From NCBI GenBank assembly GCA_037693485.1, contig CM075345.1, positions 94,198,001 through 94,262,000 of the forward strand: a stretch of DNA of 64,000 nt. The letters are read 5' to 3'. The notes beneath the pieces were generated by a model. It saw nothing but the letters and a program-made list of their open reading frames with translations. It was not told the origin of the DNA and ran no database searches. Source of the DNA: Kitagawia praeruptora. Its lineage: Eukaryota; Streptophyta; Magnoliopsida; Apiales; Apiaceae. Position numbers and translations under genes: made by a program. Positions 1-10,452 of this stretch are shown here, piece by piece. Numbering within the stretch: the first letter of the stretch is position 1; each line of letters starts with the position of its first letter.

Positions 1-1972
1 CTACTTGGAATATTGATGTCATATTGATTCTATAACATCATTTTGCAATTAACTGCCCGATGTGATACTCCAGTGTAGACCAATACATCATCCTTACGAA
101 GTAAAAGAAAACTTCTGTACAACTGCAATGGCTACGACATTTCTGAATCAAGATATCTCAGATGGTGAGAAGTACTTCGGCACAATATTGTGTGGAAGCC
201 TACTTTGATATAGAAGATATGTATTGATGTTGATGTTGACGTACAGTCAATAGTTAAATTGGTAGACACAAAGGCAACATTCTCCAATAGCTGACCACGT
301 GAACATAAATGGAAGTAAAAGCAAGTAAAAGTACTACTACATCTTCTATGAGTACTAAAGAAGAGTGAGTTCGCTTGATTTGCATAAAAACATAAAGAAT
401 GCATTGGAAAACTATAGCAGAGTAAGATGCTTGACACACTGAACGCACCTTGAGGAAGCACAATGCCATTATTCTTATTTTAAGGTTGACGACAATTGAC
501 AGATGATTGGTATATCATTACTGACATAGATAAGCCAGCTGGCATATTACACCTAAACAGAAAAGCAGAAATCCAATTGCTAGACCTCGATATCTAGAAA
601 AGGGGTCTCTCAACAGGTTCCGATTTACCATTAGCAACAGTAAACTCGAGGACTATAAAAGATAAGAAAACAGGGGAAGTGTACCGCATGTTGAATAAAG
701 GATCATGTTAAATGATAGGTGCAAAGAGGCATGTGGGAATTTGTCCATCAATGCCTCGAGAAAAAGACTACCAAACTGGGTAACCAAGCAAATTGGTATT
801 AAGAACCGGCTATAAGTTCCATTGAAGGATGTTATGACCTCCACCAACATTTTATAGTATCTAGGAGTCTAACACATTTCTAATACCATCCTACCACCAA
901 ACAAACACTTTGACCGTGCAGTAACGGATTCTTACTTATGGATGAACCCCATGTAAATTCTTGAAGAGTTTTAAACTTTCATGTAGACAGCTCAGTGAGA
1001 AAAAGAGGGGAAAAAACGCACATGTAGTCTTTATACTATCTCGTGATCAAGTGGATGGATTTAATCCATGCATATTCGTGTCGCTATGACTCGTATGGTA
1101 TCCAATCTCACTTTTTCTGGTAAGCGGGAACTATGCTCTTACCACTATAAATATATGATATTGCACTAGAAGAAGATTTGATATTATCCAACAAAATATA
1201 TTCTCAAACCAATTCGTGCGTTTAAATGCTTGCAGACTATGCAAGGTTCAGATAAAGCACAGATCCTTCCGATAAGCAAGGACTGTGGTCTGAAAACTAT
1301 TAATACATGATAATACATTATCATCCAACTATATAGTTTCTCAAACTTATCTGCAAGTTTAAATAGTACCAACTACGCACCTTACAGACGAAGCAGAGAC
1401 AGTCAATCTCATAAGACAAATTCTAAGGAACAAAAATAAGAGTGCAGGAAAGTTAATAAAATAGTACTCCATCCATGTCTAGTATTTGAATTTGTTTTTG
1501 TCATATTAAGTAAAAATTCTATGCCTAGGGATACATTTTAATAATCGGGAAAACTAAAATCCTAGTCAGCCTACGATGTATCAACATTTTCCGTCTGGTG
1601 AAACTGCACAACTATGAATTTCCTTGGTATCAACTACAATATTTCAGTTTTACTTAAAATGTGTTACTGTTAATGGTATCTTCCTATTCAGTTCCAATTT
1701 ATGCACAGCAGTCGGACTTGCATTTAGAAAAAATAGACCTAATCATAAATTACATAACAGCCTACAAAGTATATGCAGTCAAACAAATATATCAAATACA
1801 AATCCATTTCCTATTTTTTATTAGTGCTAGGGCTAAACCACCTCTTTCACATTCAATTACGAAAATAAAAACATAGCTAATAACCAGTTGAAACAACCAC
1901 ATTTGAAAAGCAACGAGTTGCGTAAAATGACAATATCCAAAAGACACAATACAATCCAACCTAACAATTGAA
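1..1972. other. no gene recognised (downstream flank of uL11m)
   Basis: Only short open frames without recognisable domains are present, and none has a family signature. The part next to 1973 is probably the 3' UTR of the minus-strand uL11m gene. The rest is moderately AT-rich single-copy-looking DNA in which I see no repeat, RNA gene or transposon terminus. Confidence 0.5.
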
Positions 1973-2440
1973 TCAATCCAAGTCTTTCTTAACTCGAATC
2001 CCCATAGAATTAGCAGTCCCAATAATGGACTTGGAAATGGACTCCAACGACATGTAGGCGCAAAAAGGGTCAGACTGTTTTACCTTAGCAATCTCATAAA
2101 CATGTTTAAGGCTAATAGTGGAAGCTTCCACGTGGCCAGGCCTACCACTACCAGACTCGATGCCAGCAGCTTTCTTAAGATACCAAGTCACGGAAGGAGA
2201 CTTGACGGAGAACTCGAAAGTGTTGTCTTTGAAAGCAGTGATTGTAACAGCCATTGGGGTTTCGGGTTTGTACTTTTGGGTTCTTGCGTTGAAGTCTTTG
2301 CAGAATGCCAATAAGTTCAGACGGTATTGACCCAGTGCTGGCCCTACTGGTGGAGCGGGTCGGGCGCCTCCGGCGGGCACGACCAGCCGGATTGTGGCGG
2401 CGACGGGGCGCCGTGTGAGGATCTCTTTCAGGGTTGCCAT
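1973..2440 (-). CDS. MRPL11: mitochondrial large-subunit ribosomal protein uL11m (L11 family)
   Basis: This 155-residue single-exon protein is a complete bacterial-type L11. The N-terminal domain has the family signature PAGGARPAPPVGPALGQYRL (about residues 22-41), which corresponds to the proline/glycine-rich helix region that contacts 23S-type rRNA at the GTPase-associated centre. The C-terminal RNA-binding domain ends in the conserved SMGIRVKKDLD. L11 forms the base of the ribosomal stalk and takes part in factor-dependent GTP hydrolysis. The length and the absence of a long plastid transit peptide fit the plant mitochondrial form rather than the plastid L11, which is longer; mitochondrial targeting itself is inferred from the family. 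The start is the ATG complementing 2438-2440, immediately before the conserved N-terminus (MATLKEIL). The codons are intact, so it is probably expressed. It is the only intact host gene in the first 46 kb. Confidence 0.93.
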   Translation of the reverse strand: MATLKEILTRRPVAATIRLVVPAGGARPAPPVGPALGQYRLNLLAFCKDFNARTQKYKPETPMAVTITAFKDNTFEFSVKSPSVTWYLKKAAGIESGSGRPGHVEASTISLKHVYEIAKVKQSDPFCAYMSLESISKSIIGTANSMGIRVKKDLD

Positions 2441-2694
2441 TTGGGGTTTGATGAAATGAATTTGGGGATTCAGATTTGTATTTGTGTTTGTTTAATCGGG
2501 CCGATTATGGATCTCAAAACTACTGGGCCGGAAACATCCTTTTTTTTCCCCCTTGGGCATAATTTTATTTCCCACTTTCTACGTTTCTCGTTTTTAAAAT
2601 ATAAAATTAACTAGAGCACCCATAATGAATTGATAGCCCAAAGAGTATCTCGACTAAAACGAAAATTTAGTTTTTATTTTCATTTTATTTGAAA
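2441..2694 (-). promoter_or_regulatory. upstream region of uL11m
   Basis: About 250 bp lie between the uL11m start codon and a Helitron-like terminus at 2695, so the promoter and 5' UTR must be compact or run into the repeat. I see no certain TATA box. Functional assignment is by position only. Confidence 0.35.
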
Positions 2695-2726
2695 CTAGTT
2701 GATTAAGCCGCGCTTCGCGGCGGCCT
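2695..2726 (-). mobile_element. Helitron-like 3' terminus
   Basis: Read on the minus strand, a GC-rich hairpin (CCGCG, loop AAG, CGCGG) is followed nine bases later by CTAG and then T. This is the classic Helitron 3' end: a hairpin 10-12 nt before CTRR, inserted at A/T. The matching 5' TC end was not located, so the element's extent to the right is unknown. Confidence 0.55.
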
Positions 2727-2865
2727 TATAACAAATTTTTTTAGTTTTAAATAAAGATTGTTTAATAAAAAAGCCCACAAAAATATATCTATAAATATTA
2801 TGTAAATTAAATATACGTAGAGAATAAGATAAATTATTCATTTTAACTGATTTTTTCTCACAATT

Positions 2866-4135
2866 TTTTAGCCTGACACCCGTTATATATATTATAGAAA
2901 TACTAAACATAAAAAATAATAAAAACTTAATACCAAAATCCTCTTTGATTTTGATTTTGGTTTGCATACCGATGAGATTTTCTTGGAAAAATATCATTGT
3001 AAAAAAAAAAAGTTAGAACTTGCTTTTTATATCTTAACTATAAAATATACTTTAGGAATGAAACTTGCCTTTAATAACATCAATTATTTCCTTGTTTGCA
3101 TATATTCTATGTTTGAAAACTGAGATAATATAAAAAATTAGATAAATAGCATATGAATGATTTCAAACCTCCACCAAATAAAAAAAGTATTCATATATTT
3201 TTCTATATCGATTTTGTGTAACGATTTTTTAGGCCGACACCCGTTGTATATATTATAAAAATACTAAGCGTGCATGGTAATAACATAGTATTGTACAAAT
3301 TTTAATATAGATAGACAACTAAATAAATTATATACATATTTCTTATGTCGATTTTGTATCACGTTTTCTTAGGCCGACACCTGTTGTAATAAATACATAT
3401 AAGTCGCGTGTCGCAACGGTCATGTAATATTTTTTAAATTTTTTCTAAATATATACTATTTAAGAAGAAATCAAAAAGAAAATATTTATTAATAAATTAG
3501 TGAACACAATATTGTACAAATTTTAGTATATATAGACAACAAAATTAACTATATACATATTTTTTATGTCGATTTTGTGTCACGTTTTTTTAGCCGACAC
3601 CCATTGCAATAGATTTATATATATATAAAAAACCAAATTTGATTGAATTTATTAAAAGTAAAAACCAACAAAAAAAACCTAAAAATCACTAACTAAAGCC
3701 ATGTACACTGAGAATTAAACAAAATACGAATGAATAAAAAAATTAAAAGAAAGTAGAAGAAGATAAAAGTAAACAAAAGCAAGAAAATGATTACAAATAT
3801 GATGATAAAATTTGACCGTTAGAAGTAATAATTGTATATATATAAGAAGATAAAATTTGTTTTTTATTTCAATACTCCCTCCGTCCCATAAAAACTTGTG
3901 ATTTACAAAATTTTAAAGTCAAATTACCTCAACTTTGATTGATAATTAAAAAATATTAACAAACATAAAAATTATGAAAAAAATATTATTAGAAAATATA
4001 TTTGATTTACTATCCAATTTAATTTTTAAATTTATGAAATTATAAATTTGTAATTTATAATTTAAAATTTTACTTTATTATAAATTTATAATCTGATTTT
4101 GTGTCACGTTTTCTTAGGCCGACACCCATTATAAT
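2866..4135. repeat. five dispersed copies of a GGCCGACACCC motif
   Basis: A unit reading roughly GTGTCACGTTTTCTTAGG followed by CCGACACCCRTTGTAATA recurs near 2868, 3226, 3368, 3588 and 4107 with small changes, embedded in AT-rich DNA. Three copies are followed by an ATAAATACATATA-like string. The copies have the same orientation and irregular spacing (about 140-520 bp), so this is not a simple tandem array. It probably belongs to the Helitron-like element that ends at 2695. Confidence 0.6.
3875..4085 (+). mobile_element. one end of a Stowaway-like (Tc1/mariner) MITE
   Basis: CTCCCTCCGTCCCATAAAAA at 3875, preceded by TA, is the plant Stowaway terminal inverted repeat. No matching GGGACGGAGGGAG end follows, so the copy is truncated or has decayed at its right end. 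The right limit given here is approximate. Confidence 0.6.
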
Positions 4136-4475
4136 AAATACATATAGATAAAGAAATAGATTTGATTGAATTAATTAAAAGAAGACGTGGAATATTAAGA
4201 TCAAGAACAATTAGAAGATTATAACGACAAAATAACAATTAACAATAAATAAATAAATAAATAATGATAAAAGTTCAAATTTTTTGTGCCAAGTTTCTCA
4301 AATAAAACGAAACATATGCTAATTCTTGTTCACACGATCATACCAAGATCACTAACAAAAAAATTCAAAATCCAAAGTAAAGAAAAATAAATGATTACTA
4401 ATAATCCATAATTATAGCTAAAATCAAGAAAAATAAGAACACAACATAAACTCCTCAATCTGGAGATGTTAATGT

Positions 4476-4672
4476 AGGGGTGTTTGGGGAACCTTTTTCT
4501 AGAATAAGTCAACTTATTTTAAGACAAAGTTAGATATTTATAACTTTTCAATTTATCTTTACAACTTATTGAATCTCAAATATACATTAAATACTTATAT
4601 AAAAAAATTATTAAAATATATTTTAACCAAAAATAAATTCATAAATTCTTAAAATAAGTTTTGCCAAGCTGG
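4476..4672. mobile_element. small non-autonomous TIR element (TGTTTGGGGAA type)
   Basis: The left end GGGGTGTTTGGGGAACCTTT and the right end TTTTGCCAAGCTGGC are roughly inverted. The inside carries AATAAGTCAACTTATTT, also seen in the element at 15195-15395. The target duplication is unclear. The class (hAT or Harbinger) is not settled. Confidence 0.45.
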
Positions 4673-5394
4673 CACGTAGATAAACGATATATGTAAATTC
4701 GACTACACATATCTAAACTGTGCATCACATAACAAATCCTAAATGCCTCACCAATGTGTCAATTTAGGCCAATATTTTGGAATTATGCAATTTCGGGCCA
4801 AAATTCGCAATTCTCATCCAAACCCGATTTGTAAAAGTTAGTGATAATAATTAATAAGTCCACGTTTTTCAATTTACCCCAATTACGCATCCAATTAAAA
4901 TTAAAAGTCGATTAATAAACAATCAAGATAATCATGGGTTAGTTTCAAAAAAAAAAAAAATCATGGGTTAATTAGATATGAATACAAAAATTAATTGAAG
5001 AGAATTTGAATTCTTTTTCCCTACAAATTCGAAAACCTTTTCTATTTTGAAGATGTTGATATTAAAAAAGAAAGTTTTGATTTTTTTTTTCTAAAAAATA
5101 TGAACTAAAGAAAGAAGTTTTGATTTTAATTATTTAGAATAGAGAAATTTTAGAAAAATAGATAAATATGATTCGAGCAATTTTAGAGCTTTTGGGGTTC
5201 TATAGTAGCCGTGGTAGTAATGTCCCGGAGCGCGGCTACCGACCCGAGGCAAACCGCACGCTTGGTTTAAATCCTTTTTCAAGCATCTTCTCAACATCTT
5301 CAAACGTCTGACCATTTGTTTATAAATATTTATTATAATTTCAATACAACTTCTAATTACAATATATCTTCACTATAAATTCCAACTATTTTCT
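4673..5394. other. AT-rich intergenic stretch, no gene
   Basis: This holds low-complexity AT DNA and a GC-richer patch (about 5205-5290) ending a unit that resembles the repeats starting at 5525: both contain an AGAAAAATAGA string leading into TTAGAGC. I see no coding potential. Confidence 0.4.
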
Positions 5395-6224
5395 TCTATC
5401 AATTCGAACACTTATTCTATTTTTAATATGTTAAATGATATTTTTCTACTTCCAATAGAACTTTCATTTATATGTTTTTTCTATAAATTCGAACTCTTAT
5501 TCTCTGTAAATTCGAACACCTATTCTACTTCTAATATGTTAAATGATATTTCGAATAGAACTTTTATTTATATGTTTTTTCTATAAATTCGAACTCATGT
5601 TCTACTTCCAATAGAACTTTTAATCATATGCATTATAAATACTTATTCTACTTTCAATAGAACTTCTAATCATAATGTTTTCCCTATAAATTCGAACTTT
5701 TCTCCTCTATAAATTCGAACAACTATTATACTTCTAATATGTTAAATGATACTTTTACATTTATTAGTGTTTAAAATTCTAAAATTTTAGAAAAATAGAA
5801 AAATAGATTGAGACGATCTTAGAGCGCCACCTAAACGCCCGCGTATCCTCCTTTATATATATACTACTTCTAATATGTTAAATGATATTTTTCTACTTCG
5901 AATAGAACTTTTATTTATATGTTTTTTCTATAAATTCGAACTCATGTTCTACTTCCAATAGAACTTTTAATCATATGCATTATAAATACTTATTCTACTT
6001 TCAACAGAACTTCTAATCATAATGTTTTCCCTATAAATTCGAACTCTTCTCCTCTATAAATTCGAACAACTATTATACTTCTAATATGTTAAATTATACT
6101 TTTACATTTATTAGTGTTTAAAATTCTAAAATTTTAGAAAATTAGAAAAATAGATTGAGACGATCTTAGAGCGCCACCTAAACGCCCGCGTATCCTCCTT
6201 TATATATATATATATATATATATA
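5395..6224. repeat. tandem duplication of a ~340-bp unit built of TAAATTCGAAC sub-repeats
   Basis: The unit starting CTACTTCTAATATGTTAAAT at 5525 is repeated at 5864 (period about 339 bp). Each copy ends in the GC-richer string GCGCCACCTAAACGCCCGCG followed by a (TA)n tract; an 8-bp insertion and a few substitutions distinguish them. A third, partial and more diverged copy lies at 5395-5520. Inside the unit, CTATAAATTCGAAC recurs several times. Confidence 0.8.
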
Positions 6225-6744
6225 TTGATGATTGCATTATCGTGAAATTATGTATGTTGTATTATTTTATTTTATGTTTTTAATTTTCATGTACTTTGGA
6301 TTTTTATTTTATAATTTATCATGAATTTAAATGTATTCCAAACTTCATTAATTTAAATTTAATAATATTAACAAAATCAACAAAATATAAAAGTTAACAA
6401 TAAAATAATAATAATAATAATATTTGAATTAATGAATAGTGATTTTTCAAATTTGAAGCAATCCTATTTATTAATCTAAATTTGAATCATTTTTCAATAT
6501 ATAATTAAAATAATTTCGAATAAAACTGTTTCAAATTTGAATTTTGGGATCACGATTATATTAGAATTGTCCTATGCATTGAAGGGATGAATGAGTGATC
6601 AAGTCACCTTCCCTTCCTGGACCTATACCACTTCAAGTCACTTTCTTTTTTTCATTCTATTTTATTCTTTATTACACTCCATAATATTCTAAAAACTAGA
6701 ACTTGGGTTGATTCAGTGAACCTACCAAAAAAGCATGTACCTCG
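6225..6744. other. AT-rich intergenic stretch, no gene
   Basis: No open frame with family similarity and no terminal repeat was recognised between the tandem repeat and the Tourist-like element. Confidence 0.4.
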
Positions 6745-6747
6745 TTA

Positions 6748-7757
6748 GAGCATCTCCAAGGATTCACATTCCTTACCAATTTTAGGGATTTTCTTTCGAA
6801 AAACACTCTCCAACCACTTCTCCCCTTCACAATATATTTTAGGGGAGAGAAAATAGATCCCTACATGTGAGAATCCAAATATCAGTCCCTATCTTTCTCC
6901 ACATTAGGGCTGTCAAACGGATATTTCGGATACGGATACGGGTAATTTTTTTCGGATACGGATAATATCCTAATTTTTTCGAATACGAATACGGATATTT
7001 CGGACGGATATTCGGATATTTCGAATATTTTTTTACAGCAATATATAAATGATGATATATATCATATTTAAAGTTTATTAATATAATATATTAATATAAT
7101 ATATTAATATATGTCATATAATATATTATATATTAATATATTAATATATTAATATATTGTATTAATATATTAATATAATATATATTAAAATATTAATATA
7201 ATATATTAATATATGATATATAATATATAATATATTAATATAATTTATTAATATAATATATTAAAATAATATATTCATATATCATATTTATAACATATAA
7301 ATCTTTTAAAAATGTCTACACTTAAATATATCTAACAAAAATATATTAATTATTGAATAAAGACATATATTAATATATTATAAATTTTAAATATTATATA
7401 TAAATATATATCGGTTATTACATTTTCGGATACGAATATGTCGGATTCGGATACGGATAATATCCTAATTTTTCGAATACGGATAATATCCTAATTTTTC
7501 GGATACGGATTCAGATATTTCGGACGGATATCCGAATATCCGGATTTTTTTGACAGCCCTACTCCACATCATCTGCTCCCCTTCCCATTGATTGTTTTAT
7601 TTAAATTTCAAACTTTTAAATTTTAAAAATTAAACTTTTAAAATATAGGGTATTTATATAGGGATTATCATTGGAGTGAAATATCATTTTGATTTCCTAT
7701 ATTATTAATAATCCTTATTTTAGGGGCTAAGTAAAGAGTGTATCCTTGGAGATGCTC
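6748..7757. mobile_element. Tourist-like (PIF/Harbinger) MITE, interrupted
   Basis: The terminal inverted repeats are GAGCATCTCCAAGG (left) and CCTTGGAGATGCTC (right), flanked on both sides by the 3-bp target duplication TTA (6745-6747 and 7758-7760), as expected for PIF/Harbinger. About 350 bp of the element is its own; the centre (6905-7561) is a later hAT-type insertion. A second, 316-bp member of the same family lies at 32620-32935. Confidence 0.85.
6905..7561. mobile_element. hAT-type non-autonomous element, 657 bp
   Basis: The ends TAGGGCTGTCAAA and TTTGACAGCCCTA are inverted repeats. The flanking 8-bp direct repeat CTCCACAT (6897-6904 and 7562-7569) is perfect, which is diagnostic for hAT. 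Sub-terminal regions repeat GGATACGGATA and TTCGGATATTT many times, and the middle is a TATTAATATA-rich AT core. No transposase is present. Confidence 0.92.
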
Positions 7758-7760
7758 TTA

Positions 7761-9033
7761 GTCCTACTCTTGAACAAAACATCACTCAAATTTTGTTACC
7801 TTCTTTCTCTACGTGACTCGACATTTAAATTATCGGATCTATTGATCTACTGAATTGATCCATGGGGCCAACTATAGGGATGGATAACAGGACACATCGG
7901 GACCGAGGAGTGTGATATCGTTCCCAATCCCTGAATTCAAATCCGATCTCAGTCGGAAACTATTTTTCATTCCCAATTCACGGCCCAAACGGGTATCCCC
8001 GCGAGAAATCGAGGAATTATATTTTAGACAAAAATAATATTAAATAATTTTAAATACTAATTAGTGAGGTTTGAAATAATTTAGTTTTACGATTATAACG
8101 AAATTAGCAATTACAATTAAATTAAATGTTTAGTTACAACGTCTTTTCATCATCATTAATCTAATAAGAAGTACATCTTCAGGTTCATATGCATATATGT
8201 TAATTCTTAAAATTTCATTTTGAAATCTAAAAATTACCTGTTTTCAGTAGTTCATATGCACAAAATTAAGATAAAATATATTGATTAAAGAAACAATTTT
8301 AAATGACATGAAAATGAAGTTATTTAACTACTATAAAGACAAACATGTAAGATCAAAGTATCATTTTGTTTTCAATAAAAAGTATTGAAAATTCATTTAT
8401 ATTAATATATGATTATTAATATATATACTTATGTATTATAGTGTGATGAAATCGAGTCGGGACTAAGAATTGGGCCGGGTCGGGGATCGGGCCGGGGAGA
8501 CATAGAATCCCACCCCCGACGTGCTCCCCAATTTTTTTTGAAAATTGTCCCCGTTCCCCGGCCCATACCCGAAAAAATCCCTGAATCTCCATCATGTTCG
8601 ATGCTGGAATAGCATCGGGATCGGGCGGGTCGAAATGAATGCCCATCCCTAGGTCCAAGTGAGCGTGAATTTTTTGTAGAACCATCAATTTCAACAACAT
8701 CATCTTCGTTGTAACCGATGTGAACTTCATCTACAACTTCTTCTTTAATTCGTTTAAAACCCTCTTGCACTTTTCTCTGTCCAGAAGAGTCAAACGATTA
8801 TATGGTCTCACATTTCTTCTAATCTGAGCAATATGTTGTTTTAGACGGTTGATACCTTCATACATTTCCTGCTTATATAGTTTGCATCTCACTTTGTTTA
8901 ATCAAGTTGCATTAACTAGTTCTTCGTAATCCCATCCAACAACTTCGGACTTTCGTTTTAAATTCTCAAGTGTTCCTACAGATTCAGAATTTGAAGCAGC
9001 TGAAGAACCCATATTTATTGGCGATGTTTCCAT
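7761..9033 (-). pseudogene. decayed hAT transposase, N-terminal part (BED-type finger)
   Basis: On the minus strand from 9033 the frame opens METSPINMGSSAASN and runs into KSEVVGWDYEELVNA, then LNKVRCKLYKQEMYEGINRL and KQHIAQIRRNV. This is the BED-type DNA-binding finger of plant hAT transposases, with the W-Y-V-N-V-C-H pattern; the second cysteine of the C-x2-C pair is tyrosine. Breaks: an in-frame stop after the NAT residues (near 8906), a frame change near 8765, and a hAT-type element inserted at 7873-8651. On the far side of that insertion the reading resumes as PMDQFSRSIDP, matching the GPMDxF motif that follows in this family. The catalytic domain is absent. The N-terminal portion is clear; the left limit is uncertain. 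Confidence 0.7.
7873..8651. mobile_element. hAT-type non-autonomous element inside the transposase pseudogene
   Basis: The ends TAGGGATGG and CCATCCCTA are inverted repeats, with GGGCCAAC on the left and GGTCCAAG on the right as an imperfect (6/8) target duplication. The flanking pseudogene reading continues across the insertion, which supports the boundaries. The interior has a GC-rich GGGATCGGGC / CCCGACC inverted sub-terminal zone and an AT-rich centre, with no transposase. Confidence 0.7.
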
Positions 9034-10270
9034 CTTTTTATTAACATATAGCAATTAAAGATAATTAGAAGTTAAACTATAGAAACAGAAAAATTTAAGA
9101 ACTAAAATCAAAAGTAAAAGATTAAACTATGAAAGTAACTATTCTTTTTTGTATATGCTTGTTAAGCAGTGTTCAATTAAATACAATTTTAAAAATAAAT
9201 CAATGAAACTTTATAAGTATTAGTAGCCTTATACAAAATGTGAATGTCCTTGGTATCATTAATATTATGAAAGTAGTGATACATACATATTCATCATTTT
9301 ATTCATTCCAAATTCAAAATTGAAACCACCCAAACCAAAACAACAACACAATAATGCAAAAATTGCAAATACACAATACATATTACTCTAATTCATGTTC
9401 AGGGCAAACAGTAACTAATTGATTAATAAGAATCATATTTGATAGATTGATGTAGAGACCCTGAGATGTAAATCATAAGTATAATTGTATATATCAGTAT
9501 AGGCGGTCGTCTAGGCGGTGCCTAGGAGCTAGGCGCCATCAAAACGCCCCGAGACGGGGCTAGGCGGAGATTCGGATGATTTTTGTGTAAATCGGTCAAA
9601 AAAATGGTTAAAATGGGCTTAGACGATAAAAAATCGGCTAAAAGGCGGTCAAAAATTGATTAAAAAAAAGCGTTGAAAAATTTAAGAATCGGAAAAAATA
9701 TTTAGTAAATTAAAAATAATATTTAAATACAATCGATTAATGCGTCCTATTAATCCTCGCATATTCAATTAGTCTATTAGTGGTAACTCGATAGTCCTGG
9801 GCTGCTTAGCAATTTTTGGAACATTGAGTATATGTCGATTTTAGAGTAAGACGATACGATTCTTGAAATTTGAATAATTAGTATATGGGTTTGAGGCTTT
9901 ACTTTTTTCCCCTTTTTTATCTTGGACTTTTAAATGATCCTGAGTTACATTCGAGTATGATCGAATTGACCCGAATTTGATTGAGTTAGACCCCAAAATC
10001 ATCCAAAATTGGGTTGTTATTTGAGTAGTGTGAAATCAGTGCGAAATGGGAACCGAGACCGAGTAATCGGCTGAGTTATCAGTCGAATTAATCGATTTTC
10101 AGGATACAGACTATGCATTTCCTTTCATGTTTTGAACTTGCATTACACAATAAATTATTATATCCATATTTTAATACATTATTTCAACTGATCTTTGCAT
10201 TATAAGAAAATATTCAATATCTCCTTTTTCTTACATGTCAATTAAGTTGTCAATCAAATAGGTAACTTAT
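9034..10270. other. non-coding stretch with AGGCG-rich and AATCGG-rich repeat remnants
   Basis: Around 9500-9570 the strings TAGGCGGTCGTCTAGGCGG, GCCTAGGAGCTAGGCGCC and ACGGGGCTAGGCGG form a short cluster typical of a high-copy plant repeat, followed by AAATCGGTCAAAAA-type strings. I could not find its termini. The rest has no recognisable gene. Confidence 0.4.
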
Positions 10271-10452
10271 TACAGTTAAACCTCGATTAAGTAATAACCT
10301 CGCTTAATTAATAAATTTCGTCGGTCCCAACTTGGACCAATATTGTAAAGTAATATACTCGCTAAAAGCATAAGATAATAAAAAATTAGAAAGTCATTAA
10401 GGGCCCAAGTAATATGTAAAATAATAATTCCGTAATTATATATATATATATA

